DNA from: Pseudomonas viridiflava
GTDB lineage: Bacteria > Pseudomonadota > Gammaproteobacteria > Pseudomonadales > Pseudomonadaceae
Length of the DNA: 64,000 nucleotides
NCBI RefSeq assembly: GCF_900580865.1
Contig: NZ_UTBZ01000060.1
Span: 248,001 to 312,000 of the forward strand
Direction: 5' to 3'
This document shows positions 43,316-51,826 of the stretch, one piece after another. The position numbers were made by a program, and so were the translations under genes. The notes beneath the pieces are model-generated. The model saw nothing but the letters and a program-made list of their open reading frames with translations. It ran no database searches and had not been told where the DNA came from. The first letter of the stretch is position 1. Each line of letters opens with the position of its first letter.

Positions 43316-43585
43316 ATGCAGACTGACCAAAACAGACTACTCGCCCTCGCATTGCTAGAGATCAAGACTTTACTTGTTGATTATCTGGGTAGCGGTGTAG
43401 ACGCCCCGACGAATGTTCGCGTGGCGGCGCATATTGCCTATGCACTTCATAACGAGGCGGAGGCTGTTTACACCAATGCTGACTTTGCGCTCGATGGCGC
43501 ATCCCAAAAAATCGCTGCGATCGATCAAATTTTAGGTGTCACTGACGGCGCCGCGCTATTGGGCAGATTTGATATCGAAACCTAA
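43316..43585 (+). CDS. Small hypothetical protein
   Basis: An 89-residue, mostly helical, acidic protein (LLALALLEIKTLLVDYLG and AAHIAYALHNEAEAVYTNADFAL). The ATG at 43316 has AGGATCC upstream, and the frame extends back to 43223 without domain character. The protein ends with LLGRFDIET. No domain is recognised. It lies alone between the second cupin and a minus-strand membrane protein gene, with an inverted-repeat motif 32 bases beyond the stop. Function unknown. Confidence 0.55.
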   Translation: MQTDQNRLLALALLEIKTLLVDYLGSGVDAPTNVRVAAHIAYALHNEAEAVYTNADFALDGASQKIAAIDQILGVTDGAALLGRFDIET

Positions 43586-43616
43586 GTCATTCCAGATAAT
43601 GCCAAGCCAGGATGAC

Positions 43617-43634
43617 TGCTATTGGCCGATAGCA
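43617..43634. repeat. Hairpin motif TGCTAT-N6-ATAGCA
   Basis: TGCTAT (43617-43622), loop TGGCCG, ATAGCA (43629-43634). The phrase CTGCTATTGGCCGATAGC recalls a short intergenic motif I have seen after small accessory genes in gamma-proteobacteria. That recollection is unverified. Here it follows a small hypothetical gene. Confidence 0.4.
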
Positions 43635-43695
43635 ACCGATCACGAATGGCAGATTTCGCCCCTGCTTTTAAAACAAACGGAAGCAAGTATTCAGC

Positions 43696-44154
43696 TTACT
43701 GTCTGTGAGGTGCAACCCGCAGCAGTCGGCCGCTGAGGCGTAGGCCGTCACGCATATTCATCCCCATTAATGCGAGATTGGTGGCCCCTGCGATCAGTTC
43801 AATTACCTGCACGAAGTAAAAACGCGTATCCAGGTTTCCCGCCGACGCCCATTGGTTAAGCAAAATGGCGCACGGCAGCAGAACCAACAGGCCATTGGCG
43901 GCAATGAATGGCATGCGTTTCTTCTTCAAAGCGACCAGTCGTCCTTGTCGTTTCCGACTCATTAACACTCCACTTGCACCGGTCGCGATGATTGCCGGTA
44001 CCAGTATCCAAAGCCCGGGACTCACGATCAGGTGCTTGAGTGAGGCTATTGAGTGTCGGGATCCGATGAGCTCGACAAAAATGGTCGACAGAAAGAAGGT
44101 GGCGATGCATACCAGTGCCAGCGTACTGGCGATCAAATGTAATCGTCTAAGCAT
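43696..44154 (-). CDS. Four-segment membrane protein
   Basis: A 152-residue inner-membrane protein with four hydrophobic segments (about residues 5-25, 45-65, 82-100 and 115-135) and basic loops (SRKRQGRLVALKKKR) that should face the cytoplasm. No known family is recognised with certainty; small DUF-type membrane proteins next to ABM monooxygenases and MarR regulators fit. It starts 32 bases after the ABM-domain gene on the same strand, so the two are probably one transcript under the MarR regulator. Confidence 0.7.
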   Translation of the reverse strand: MLRRLHLIASTLALVCIATFFLSTIFVELIGSRHSIASLKHLIVSPGLWILVPAIIATGASGVLMSRKRQGRLVALKKKRMPFIAANGLLVLLPCAILLNQWASAGNLDTRFYFVQVIELIAGATNLALMGMNMRDGLRLSGRLLRVAPHRQ

Positions 44155-44186
44155 TTATCTAATACCGTCAGACAGTTGGTTAATAC

Positions 44187-44555
44187 TTAGGCCGTGCAGA
44201 TATTCGACACCGCTACCTTGGTGAACAGATGCGGCATGGCCAAGGCACTTGAGGGATAACGCGCCAAGGCATTGGCGAACTCTGGGTGATTGAAAGCATC
44301 ACGAAACCGCTCTACCGATTCCCATACGGCGTAATTCAAGAACATGTTGCTGCCCCCGATGGCTTGATGGAGCTGTGTGGAGATGAAACCGGAACGTTGT
44401 TTCATCCAGTTGGCATCCAGCTCCCATGCGCAAAGGAGGTCGGGTATATCGTCTGCGTCGACAGTGAAGAGGTTGATCAATACCACTGGAGCTTCGCTGC
44501 ACTGCAGCTGTTGAGTGATGGGGACGATCGGATCAAGGGGGCGAATAGAAAGCAT
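44187..44555 (-). CDS. ABM-domain (antibiotic biosynthesis monooxygenase-like) protein
   Basis: A 122-residue dimeric alpha/beta-barrel protein. The NLFTVDADDIPDLLCAWELDANWMKQRSGFISTQLHQ stretch (in parts) followed by FLNYAVWESVERFRDAF matches the ABM fold, with the usual W-E-S-x-E-x-F motif. Such proteins include quinol and anthrone monooxygenases and heme-degrading relatives. The start has AGAGG upstream. It diverges from the MarR gene across two palindromic operators, so its expression is probably relieved by a MarR ligand such as a quinone or phenolic. Substrate not known. Confidence 0.8.
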   Translation of the reverse strand: MLSIRPLDPIVPITQQLQCSEAPVVLINLFTVDADDIPDLLCAWELDANWMKQRSGFISTQLHQAIGGSNMFLNYAVWESVERFRDAFNHPEFANALARYPSSALAMPHLFTKVAVSNICTA

Positions 44556-44568
44556 GTCGACCTCTACA

Positions 44569-44586
44569 TTGTAATCATGATGACAA
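44569..44586. promoter_or_regulatory. MarR operator 1
   Basis: TTGTAATCATGATGACAA is palindromic except for one mismatched pair (extended by one base at each end, 18 of 20 positions are symmetrical). It lies 14 bases upstream of the ABM gene start, in the divergent gap to marR. Fourteen of its 18 bases match operator 2. Confidence 0.65.
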
Positions 44587-44616
44587 TTTGGGTTTCACGA
44601 TCCAAACCTACTGCGA

Positions 44617-44634
44617 TTGACATCATGGTGTCAA
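44617..44634. promoter_or_regulatory. MarR operator 2
   Basis: TTGACATCATGGTGTCAA has 16 of 18 positions symmetrical. It lies 18 bases before the marR start, centred 48 bases from operator 1, and shares TTG-N2-ATCATG-N-TG-N-CAA with it. Confidence 0.65.
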
Positions 44635-44652
44635 CGTGGAAGGATTCGCACC

Positions 44653-45153
44653 ATGAAAAAGACAAACTACACTCCCGCAGGACGCGCCACGAGCGATCTG
44701 GTTCTTGAGATCTTTCGAGCAAGTGCACGTCTGCTTACTGCAGGCGATCGACTCGTCGCAGAGCTAGGTCTGACAAGCGCCCGCTGGCAATTACTGGGTA
44801 CGATTGTGTACGCCGAACGAGCACAACCGGTTTCATGGATTGCTCGCGACATGGGGGCGAATCGACAAAACGTGCAACGGATCGTCAACGATCTGGTCAA
44901 GGATGGCTTGCTGGAATTTCAGCCCAACCCTCACCATCGCAGGGCGCAGCTGGTTGTGCTGACTGAAGCTGGAAAGCAAGCATTCGATTCTGCAATGAAG
45001 CTTCAAGCGCCCTGGATCAACGAGCTTTCACAGGGTCTGGACGTCGATGCAATCCAGACCACTCACCAGGTTCTAAACCAACTGCGCAATAAGCTTGAAG
45101 AAGATCAAAGCGACTCACCCACCGAGCTTCCACTGGATACAAAAAAGCCCTGA
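44653..45153 (+). CDS. MarR family transcriptional regulator
   Basis: A 166-residue MarR repressor. The winged helix-turn-helix spans about residues 40-105 (SARWQLLGTIVYAERAQPVSWIARDMGANRQNVQRIVNDLVKD, then PNPHHRRAQLVVLTEAGKQAF with the wing). The ATG at 44653 has AAGGA upstream. It is divergent from the ABM monooxygenase and membrane protein genes and overlooks two palindromic operators. The last codons lie inside a terminator stem. MarR proteins usually release DNA on binding phenolic or oxidising compounds, but the ligand here is unknown. Confidence 0.92.
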   Translation: MKKTNYTPAGRATSDLVLEIFRASARLLTAGDRLVAELGLTSARWQLLGTIVYAERAQPVSWIARDMGANRQNVQRIVNDLVKDGLLEFQPNPHHRRAQLVVLTEAGKQAFDSAMKLQAPWINELSQGLDVDAIQTTHQVLNQLRNKLEEDQSDSPTELPLDTKKP

Positions 45154-45167
45154 CTATTCAGGGCTTT
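45144..45167. terminator. Bidirectional terminator between marR and galD
   Basis: AAAGCCCTGA (45144-45153), loop CTAT, TCAGGGCTTT (45158-45167): ten perfect pairs. On the minus strand it is followed by TTTTTTG, making it a strong terminator for the gal operon; on the plus strand by GTCGTTTC for marR. The marR TGA stop (45151-45153) is inside the stem. Confidence 0.85.
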
Positions 45168-45224
45168 GTCGTTTCTGGGGGACGCGCGACCTACTCCACA
45201 TGGGTGGATCGCTTGCGCGTTTTT

Positions 45225-46352
45225 TCAGCTCTTTACGCGTACTTGCGAGAAGCACTCTCCTGATTGACTAACGGCCTTGCCACTCCAGATCGCTGATGGA
45301 ATGCAGACGAGGCCATCAAACAGCAATCGAGCCGTGCGCATCAGTCCACACCCGACCAATCGCTCGTCCTGCAAGCGCAACGCCACAGTGAACTCGCCCG
45401 TCGGATGTTCGATCGACAGGCGTTTCACCTCGCCCTCCTTCACAATCGCCATGACCGCCGCCACACTGCCTTTGATCAGGCAGGCGGCAGCCACGCTGAC
45501 CGCGCCGAACACGCCAATGCTGGTGTGGCAGCGATGGGGAATGAAACTGCGTGTGGTGATTGCACCACCTACCTGCGGCGGTGCAATCAGGCACATTTTC
45601 GGCACGTTGCGCTGGCTCACATCGCCCAGATTCATGCGCTGCCCCGCTTGCAGGCGGATGGACTCCAGACGCTGTTTCAGTGAAGCATTGACGTCGAGTT
45701 GCGCGGGACTCTCATAGCCACTGCAACCAAGCTCTTGCGCGTTGATCAGCACCACGGGCATGCCGTTATCGATGCAGGTCACTTCAACGCCGTCGATCAC
45801 GTCCCGGGCGTTGCCGGTCGGCAACATCGCGCCGCAACTGGCGCCAGCGACATCCTCGAATTCGACAATCAGCGGTGCGGCCTGCCCCGGCACGCCGTCG
45901 ATACGCGCGTCGCCGTCGTAGCGCACCTCACCATCAGACGTTGGCACATGGGCGATGGCGATCTGTCCGGTGTTTTCCATGTAGATCCGCACTGAGGTGA
46001 CGTCGACTGTCGCCGCCACCAACCCGCGCTCGATGGCGAACGGACCGACACCGGCGAGGATGTTTCCGCAGTTCTGACCGTAATCGACGCGCGGCTCATC
46101 CACCAGCACTTGGGCGAAAAGGTAATCGACATCGGCACCCGCGCGGCTCGACGGTCTGATGATCGCCACTTTGCTGGTCAGCGAATCAGCGCCACCAATG
46201 CCGTCAATCTGCCGCGCATCCGGCGAGCCCATCACCGCCAGCAGCACGCGGTCTCGCAGCGCAGGTTGTTGCGGTAAATCGTCGGCCAGAAAGTAAGCGC
46301 CTTTCGACGTACCGCCGCGCATCAGCAGACAGGGAATGCGGGTCTGCGCCAT
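45225..46352 (-). CDS. galD: 4-oxalomesaconate tautomerase (GalD)
   Basis: A 375-residue PrpF-family isomerase. The start RIPCLLMRGGTSKGAYFLADDL, the catalytic cysteine pattern YGQNCGNILAGV and the late C-terminal cysteine-containing segment match the GalD protein of P. putida, which converts the keto form of 4-oxalomesaconate to the enol form in gallate degradation. It is slightly longer than usual, with a short C-terminal extension (SGKAVSQSGECFSQVRVKS). It starts two bases after galC on the same strand. The PrpF-like alternative is ruled out by the surrounding gal genes. Confidence 0.92.
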   Translation of the reverse strand: MAQTRIPCLLMRGGTSKGAYFLADDLPQQPALRDRVLLAVMGSPDARQIDGIGGADSLTSKVAIIRPSSRAGADVDYLFAQVLVDEPRVDYGQNCGNILAGVGPFAIERGLVAATVDVTSVRIYMENTGQIAIAHVPTSDGEVRYDGDARIDGVPGQAAPLIVEFEDVAGASCGAMLPTGNARDVIDGVEVTCIDNGMPVVLINAQELGCSGYESPAQLDVNASLKQRLESIRLQAGQRMNLGDVSQRNVPKMCLIAPPQVGGAITTRSFIPHRCHTSIGVFGAVSVAAACLIKGSVAAVMAIVKEGEVKRLSIEHPTGEFTVALRLQDERLVGCGLMRTARLLFDGLVCIPSAIWSGKAVSQSGECFSQVRVKS

Positions 46353-46354
46353 GC

Positions 46355-47071
46355 TCAGTCTCCCAGTTCTTCAAGGCTGTCGACGTAACGCAAACCCTTT
46401 TCCGCCAGGCGCGCGCGCATGTTGTAGATGTCCAGACCCAGTTCGCCCTTGGCCAGGCGCAGGGCCTTCTGTTCCTCCAGGTCGGCGCGGGCGCGACTGG
46501 CTTCGACGACTTGCAGCAGCTCGGTGCGTCGCACGACCACCACACCATCGTCATCAGCAACCACCACATCACCCGGGTGCACCAGTTGCCCGCCGCACAC
46601 CAGCGGCAGGTTGACCGAGCCCAGGGTTTCTTTAATTGTGCCTTGCGCGCTGATGGCGCGGGACCAGACCGGGAAGCCCATTTCGCGCAGGGTGTGGGTG
46701 TCGCGCACGCCCGCATCGATCACCAGTGCCCTTACGCCGTGGGCTTTGAGCGAGGTGGCCAGCAGGTCGCCGAAGTAGCCGTCGGTGCACGGCGAACTTG
46801 GCGCAACCACGAGAATATCGCCGGGCCGGCATTGTTCGACGGCCACGTGGAACATCCAGTTGTCGCCCGGAGCGACCAGTACCGTGATCGCTGAACCACT
46901 GATCACCGAGCCTTGTTGAATCGGTCTGATCGAAGCCGCGAACAGTCCTTTGCGGCCCTGTGCTTCATGAATGGTCGCCACGCCGAAGCGTTTCAACTCA
47001 TCGATTAGCGCTGCTTCGGCGCGCTGAATATTTCGCACGACAACGCCAGTCTTGCCGATATGTTCGCTCAT
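46355..47071 (-). CDS. galC: 4-carboxy-4-hydroxy-2-oxoadipate (CHA) aldolase (GalC)
   Basis: A 238-residue class II, RraA-like aldolase. The fold signature [23 protein letters not shown], the metal-site segment [26 protein letters not shown] and the [17 protein letters not shown] turn are typical of CHA/HMG aldolases (LigK, GalC). It cleaves 4-carboxy-4-hydroxy-2-oxoadipate to pyruvate and oxaloacetate, the last step of gallate degradation. It overlaps galB by four bases (ATGA), so the two are translationally coupled. Confidence 0.93.
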   Translation of the reverse strand: MSEHIGKTGVVVRNIQRAEAALIDELKRFGVATIHEAQGRKGLFAASIRPIQQGSVISGSAITVLVAPGDNWMFHVAVEQCRPGDILVVAPSSPCTDGYFGDLLATSLKAHGVRALVIDAGVRDTHTLREMGFPVWSRAISAQGTIKETLGSVNLPLVCGGQLVHPGDVVVADDDGVVVVRRTELLQVVEASRARADLEEQKALRLAKGELGLDIYNMRARLAEKGLRYVDSLEELGD

Positions 47072-47802
47072 CCCAGATTCTCCGTGACGCGCGGAAAAAT
47101 ACTCTGGTAACCCTCGGCATAGACGATGTTGCGGGTTGAGGTGATCCCGACATTACGTTTGGCTTGCACACCACGTTGCTGGGCAACGCGCGTGTAGTAC
47201 TCCCACAAATGCTCCTGCCCGGCCATGCACTGGATGGCCGCGTACTTCTTGTCCCAGACATCAGTGATGTCGAGCAGCACATCGGGGCGCCATTCGCATT
47301 GCTCGGGCTGGTGCGGCTCGAAACTGTAGACCGGCGGTGCGCCGACGATTTTCTCACCCGGTTTATAGCCTTCGGCCTGGGCGATGATGCGTGCCTCCTG
47401 CGTGAGGTTCATGGCCAGCGGGTGATCGTAGTTGTACGGGTCCTTGAGCGAGTGACTGAGGACGAACTCCGGTTGCACCCGGCGAAAAACATCGGCTAGA
47501 CGGAACAAGGTTTCCTTGTCGGCGCGCATTGGGTAATCGCCGATATCGAAGAACTCGACACTGGCCCCGAGAATATCGGCGGCGGCCTGAGCCTCTTCGC
47601 GACGTGCGGCTTTGACCTTGTCTTCGCTCATCTCGCCCTTGCGCCACAACTTGGCGGATTCGCCGCGCTCACCGAACGACAGGCAGACGATGTGAACCTG
47701 GTAACCCTGCTGTGCATGCAGAGCGATGGCGCCACCGGCACGCCAGACAAAATCGGCTGAGTGGGCGCTGACAACCAGCGCGTTTTTGGTTGAATCGATC
47801 AT
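47068..47802 (-). CDS. galB: 4-oxalomesaconate hydratase (GalB)
   Basis: A 244-residue zinc enzyme of the PIG-L deacetylase fold. GalB is the known member that hydrates enol-4-oxalomesaconate to 4-carboxy-4-hydroxy-2-oxoadipate. The first zinc-site motif [13 protein letters not shown] is the GalB variant of the deacetylase [20 protein letters not shown] carries the second. The ATG at 47802 is chosen over the frame opening at 47835. It is the first gene of the galBCD operon, divergent from galR. Confidence 0.93.
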   Translation of the reverse strand: MIDSTKNALVVSAHSADFVWRAGGAIALHAQQGYQVHIVCLSFGERGESAKLWRKGEMSEDKVKAARREEAQAAADILGASVEFFDIGDYPMRADKETLFRLADVFRRVQPEFVLSHSLKDPYNYDHPLAMNLTQEARIIAQAEGYKPGEKIVGAPPVYSFEPHQPEQCEWRPDVLLDITDVWDKKYAAIQCMAGQEHLWEYYTRVAQQRGVQAKRNVGITSTRNIVYAEGYQSIFPRVTENLG

Positions 47803-47878
47803 TGCGGATTCTCCTCTTGCGTTGCGAAAGAGCATCGCATCGCCCCCCGCCGACGGAGTAATGCGTTCGAGTGTTCGA

Positions 47879-47900
47879 GGTATGCGTTTTTTTTATTGCC
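47879..47900. promoter_or_regulatory. Shared gal motif in the galB/galR gap
   Basis: A 22-base element that starts GGTATGCG, runs through a T tract and ends ATTGCC. It matches 16 of 22 positions of the element at 53292-53313 ahead of galT, in the same orientation relative to the regulated gene. It lies 77 bases before the galB start. It is a candidate GalR binding site. Confidence 0.55.
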
Positions 47901-47958
47901 ACTCAAACATGCCGGCGGCATAGTCGCCTGAACCGCCGATCCGCAGAGTCCTCGCCCG

Positions 47959-49194
47959 ATGGAAAACCCCGAACTGCCAAATCTGATGCACGTGCGTGCC
48001 TTCGTCCGCGTAGCTGATCACGGCAGCGTCTCCAAGGCGTCAATCGCGCTGTACCGGGCGCAATCGGTGGTCACCCGCTCCATTTCCGAGTTCGAAGAAC
48101 GGCTGGGCGTGATGCTGTTCGAGCGCCACGCCAACGGTATGCGCCTGACCGATTTCGGTGAACGCTTGCTACCCCGTGCGCGAAGGGTATTGGCGGAGCT
48201 TGGGAGCGTGCCGACATTGCTCGGCCAAGGTGAGAAAGCAGCGATTGAACCGCTTTATCTGTTCCAGGCGCGACGCCTGCAAGTGTTCGTCAAACTCTGT
48301 GAAACCCAGCACATGCAGACAGTGGCCAACCTGCTGGGGCTGAGTCAGCCTGCGGTCAGTTCGACGCTGAAAGTGCTGGAAAATGGCTGCGGCCAATCGC
48401 TGTTCGAGCGCACGCCGCGTGGTTTGCAACCGACCCGCGCGAGTCATGACATCCTGTTTGCAATCCGCCGTGCGCTGAACGAACTGCGCCATATCGACAG
48501 CGACATCACCGCCCTTCGCGGTGCCTTGCACGGTGTTGTGCACGTCGGCGCCCTGCCCCTCGGCCGCACCCGTATCCTGCCCGAGGCCATCGTGCGCCTG
48601 ATGGCAGAGCATCCCGGCATTCAAGTGATCACCAATGAGAGTCCCTTCGACCTGCTGGCGACCGAGTTGCGTGCCGGCGATGTGGATTTCATTTTGGGTG
48701 CACTGCGTTCATCGACTTATGCCAGCGACTTGGTCGGTGAGTCACTGCTGACAGAGGAAATGGTCGTGCTTGCGCGGCGTGATCATCCGCTCTACGGCAA
48801 AACCGGCCTGCAAGATCATCTCGCTAACGCGCAGTGGGTATTGCCGCGCGCCGGTTCTCCGGCGCGCAAAATGCTCGACGACTGCTTCGCCGGTTTTGGC
48901 ATTCCGGCGCCTTCCCCGGTGGTGGAAAGCGCCGACATGGCGATCATTCGCGGACTGTTGTTACGCTCGGACATGCTCGCGGCCGTTTCAGCGCATCAAC
49001 TGGAACAGGAGATCGCGTCCGGCGAGTTGTGCATTTTGCCGCTGGAGCTGAAACAGACCGCCAGAGCCATTGGCCTGACCTACCGCAGCGGCTGCCTGCA
49101 CTCACCCGTCGCGCAGGCGTTGATGGAAATGATCCGCCGGGTGATCCGAACTCAGGCCAATGAAGCGGTTAAAGCAGGCTCAACGGATAGCTGA
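47959..49194 (+). CDS. galR: LysR-type gallate regulator with two HTH domains (GalR)
   Basis: A 411-residue regulator, about 100 residues longer than ordinary LysR proteins. It has two winged helix-turn-helix domains in tandem: about 11-70 (FVRVADHGSVSKASIALYRAQS, RSISEFEERLG) and about 106-165 (FVKLCETQHMQTVANLLGLSQP, AVSSTLKVLE). The usual effector domain follows. The position, divergent from galBCD, agrees with GalR of P. putida, the gallate-responsive activator. Its stop overlaps the convergent porin gene stop by 26 bases. The first HTH duplicates the LysR pattern including the FERHANG-type wing. Confidence 0.88.
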   Translation: MENPELPNLMHVRAFVRVADHGSVSKASIALYRAQSVVTRSISEFEERLGVMLFERHANGMRLTDFGERLLPRARRVLAELGSVPTLLGQGEKAAIEPLYLFQARRLQVFVKLCETQHMQTVANLLGLSQPAVSSTLKVLENGCGQSLFERTPRGLQPTRASHDILFAIRRALNELRHIDSDITALRGALHGVVHVGALPLGRTRILPEAIVRLMAEHPGIQVITNESPFDLLATELRAGDVDFILGALRSSTYASDLVGESLLTEEMVVLARRDHPLYGKTGLQDHLANAQWVLPRAGSPARKMLDDCFAGFGIPAPSPVVESADMAIIRGLLLRSDMLAAVSAHQLEQEIASGELCILPLELKQTARAIGLTYRSGCLHSPVAQALMEMIRRVIRTQANEAVKAGSTDS

Positions 49195-50416
49195 TGATCA
49201 AGCGATTCTCGTCGAACTCATTGCTGCTGTAATCGCGGCGAATGCTCGAGTTGCGCCAGCGCAGGTTGAGGTTCTTCAACGCACCGCTTTGCAGTGTGTA
49301 GCCCAACTCGGATTCGCGCCCCCATTCCTTGCCGTCGGTGACGGCCCCGCTGTGCACGTCGCCGCCGCTGATGTAACGGTTCATCAGGGTCAGACCGGGC
49401 ACGCCGAGTACGGCGAAATTGTAGTCATGGCGCAGTTGCCAGGATTTCTCCCGCGCATTGTCGTAGCTGTTGTTGTAGCTGTCGTTGGCCAGCGTTCCGC
49501 CGCTGGTGCCGTTGACTCTCATCCAGGCATCATCGCCGCTGAGCTTTTGCAAACCGAGGTAAAACGTGTTGCCGCCGTAGCGTGCCGACAGCAATGCCGA
49601 GAACGTGCGGTTGTCCAGATCGCCTGCGCGGGCACCGCCATCCTCGCGACCCCAGAAGTAGCCAAGATTGGCGCCCAGCGTCCAGTCACCCAGCGGTTGG
49701 CTATGAACCAATTGCAGATATTGTTGCTGGTAGATGTCCTTTAGCTGAGCATTCCACACGCCGATCATCGTGCGTTTTTCGTTGAACGCATATTCGCCGC
49801 CGACGAAGTTGAAACGGTCAGAGGTAAACACGGTTTTGCCCTGCATGAACATGTCTTCCATGCTTGAATCGTTGCGCGGACTGTTCTGCCGGAACTGACC
49901 GCCATACAAGGTCAACCCGGCGATATCCTGAGAAGTGACCTGGCCGCCACGAAAGGTTTGTGGCAACGAGCGACCGTCGTCGGAACGCAATATCGGCAAC
50001 ACTGGCATCCACTCGCCGAGCTTGATTTCGGTCTTGCCGACTTTCATTTTCCCGGTGACAGCCAGGCGACCAAATTGATCGGCAGGTCGGCCATCACTGT
50101 CCAGCGGCAGTAATTGCGTGCCTCCCGTGCCTTGACCGCCGTCAAGCTTCAGCGAATACAGGCCCAGCACATCCACACCAAATCCGACTGCACCTTGGGT
50201 GAATCCAGAGCGGAAATCGAGAATGAAATTCTGCGTCCATTCCTCGGCTTTGCCTTGCGCATTGGCCGGGTTGGTGAAATTACGATTGATGTAGAAGTTG
50301 CGCAGGTTGAGATTGGCGCTGGCGTCTTCCAGAAAGCCTGCGGCGCTCGCCTCGACAGGCAGAACACAAACAGCGGACAGCGTGAAGACTACGCGTGTAT
50401 TGGCGGTGATTTTCAT
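49169..50416 (-). CDS. galP: OprD family outer-membrane porin (GalP-like)
   Basis: A 415-residue outer-membrane beta-barrel of the OprD family. A signal peptide ends near VEASAAGF. The mature part has the family start FLEDASANLNLRNFYINRNF and alternating strands ending with a hydrophobic final strand (LIISYPLSLL region). The ATG at 50416 is chosen; the frame extends to 50488 without signal-peptide character. The position between galR and galA agrees with the porin of the P. putida gal cluster, so gallate uptake is inferred. Its 3' end overlaps the galR 3' end on the other strand. Confidence 0.85.
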   Translation of the reverse strand: MKITANTRVVFTLSAVCVLPVEASAAGFLEDASANLNLRNFYINRNFTNPANAQGKAEEWTQNFILDFRSGFTQGAVGFGVDVLGLYSLKLDGGQGTGGTQLLPLDSDGRPADQFGRLAVTGKMKVGKTEIKLGEWMPVLPILRSDDGRSLPQTFRGGQVTSQDIAGLTLYGGQFRQNSPRNDSSMEDMFMQGKTVFTSDRFNFVGGEYAFNEKRTMIGVWNAQLKDIYQQQYLQLVHSQPLGDWTLGANLGYFWGREDGGARAGDLDNRTFSALLSARYGGNTFYLGLQKLSGDDAWMRVNGTSGGTLANDSYNNSYDNAREKSWQLRHDYNFAVLGVPGLTLMNRYISGGDVHSGAVTDGKEWGRESELGYTLQSGALKNLNLRWRNSSIRRDYSSNEFDENRLIISYPLSLL

Positions 50417-50539
50417 TGTTATTGTTATCCATTTTTTTGGGATGAAGCAGTCCGCTACGCCCGCATGAGCCGGGCGCAGTGAAGTCATTCAAGGGTGTTG
50501 CGAAGCGGCCCGGAACGAGCCGCCGATGACGCCGTGACG

Positions 50540-51802
50540 TTAGCGTGGGGCCTTGCCCGCTACCGAATAGAGCACCTGCTGATTACGGGTTTTCATGAAT
50601 TCCTCAAGGCTTTGTCCGCGCATTGCCGCGTAGATCTGCAGATTCGGCACCCCGACCACGGCAGCGAGCTTTTCCAGTACGAAAAAAATCACCCCGTAGT
50701 GAATCAATCCGCGCCAGTCGCGGCGGCGCAGCAGATCCCCCTCTTCATCGCTCAGCCCTGCTTCATCGAACAGTGCTTCGGGTTGGTCGAGGAAACGCTG
50801 ACGCCAATGCGGCTCGATCATGCGATGCAAAAACTTGTTCAACCGATAGCCCTTGGCGCTGCGTTCCAGGGTGAACGGATAGGTGCCTTCAAGCTTCTCG
50901 ATACCCGCCAACTGATGCTGCATGTGCTGCAAGTGCCGCGCAATGACGTCGACGGGAACGGGCCGATCCTGATTTTCCAGCAACAGTGTGGCAATGCCGG
51001 TCATCGACGGCAGGTAGTAATCCTGGTGCAGGTTTTTCACCGTGGCCGACAGCGCGCCGCGCATGATCAGCCAAGTGATCACTTCCGAACCTTCCATGCC
51101 CCCCAGCGCGGCGTACTCGGCGTGGGTCATTTCGGTCAGGCGCTCGGGATCATTGACCAACAGATCAATGAACTGCTGGTCCCACTCCGGGTTGTTGAAA
51201 CCACAGCGTTCGCCGTGCACCTGGTGGGAAACGCCGCCGGTCGCGACGATGGCCACTTTCAAGTCCTCGGGGTAGCTTTCGATCGCCCGGCGCAGCGCCT
51301 GACCCAACTTGTAGCAACGCCGCGCACTCGGCACCGGGAACTGCAACACGCCAACCTGCAGCGGCACGATCTCCACCGGCCAGTCCGGCTCGCACGGCAA
51401 CAGCGCCGACATCGGCGAGAAGAAGCCATGATCGAGCGGCTTGTCACGGAAGAAACTCATGTCGAATTCATCCGCTACCAGGCTCTCTCCGATGTGCCGC
51501 GACAGCGCCGCATGGCCAGCGATCCCCGGTAACTCGCGTGGATTACCGCCCTCATCGGCGACTTCGTAACGCTCATCGACACCGAGGGAAAAGGCACCAT
51601 AGTGATCAAAGAAAAACGAGGTCACGTGGTCGTTGAAGATATAGAACAGCACATCCGGTTGCTGCTCCTTCAGCCACACCTTGATCGGCTCAAAACCACG
51701 GAAGATCGGCGCCCAGGCGGCCTCATGCTGCTTGTCGTGATCGACCGCAAAGCCGATGGTCGGGGTGTGAGATACAGCGAGGCCACCAATGATGCGTGCC
51801 AT
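50540..51802 (-). CDS. galA: Gallate dioxygenase (GalA)
   Basis: A 420-residue extradiol dioxygenase of the LigAB type. The N-terminal, LigB-like catalytic part starts MARIIGGLAVSHTPTIGFAVD and carries the iron-ligand histidines near residues 12 and 59 (NDHVTSFF). The C-terminal third (FLHRMIEPHWRQRFLDQPEALFDEAGLSDEEGDLLRRRDWRGL region) is a LigA-like domain fused to it, as in GalA. It opens the gallate ring to 4-oxalomesaconate. It starts 24 bases after galT on the same strand, so the two share a transcript. Confidence 0.95.
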   Translation of the reverse strand: MARIIGGLAVSHTPTIGFAVDHDKQHEAAWAPIFRGFEPIKVWLKEQQPDVLFYIFNDHVTSFFFDHYGAFSLGVDERYEVADEGGNPRELPGIAGHAALSRHIGESLVADEFDMSFFRDKPLDHGFFSPMSALLPCEPDWPVEIVPLQVGVLQFPVPSARRCYKLGQALRRAIESYPEDLKVAIVATGGVSHQVHGERCGFNNPEWDQQFIDLLVNDPERLTEMTHAEYAALGGMEGSEVITWLIMRGALSATVKNLHQDYYLPSMTGIATLLLENQDRPVPVDVIARHLQHMQHQLAGIEKLEGTYPFTLERSAKGYRLNKFLHRMIEPHWRQRFLDQPEALFDEAGLSDEEGDLLRRRDWRGLIHYGVIFFVLEKLAAVVGVPNLQIYAAMRGQSLEEFMKTRNQQVLYSVAGKAPR

Positions 51803-51826
51803 AACGAGTTCCTTTGTCGAAAAAGA

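Noticed and set aside
43172..43326. Possible small membrane peptide (MKPAREMNQGRL start)
   Set aside because: It has one hydrophobic stretch but no clear ribosome site and overlaps the start of the next gene. The stretch looks more like a promoter region.
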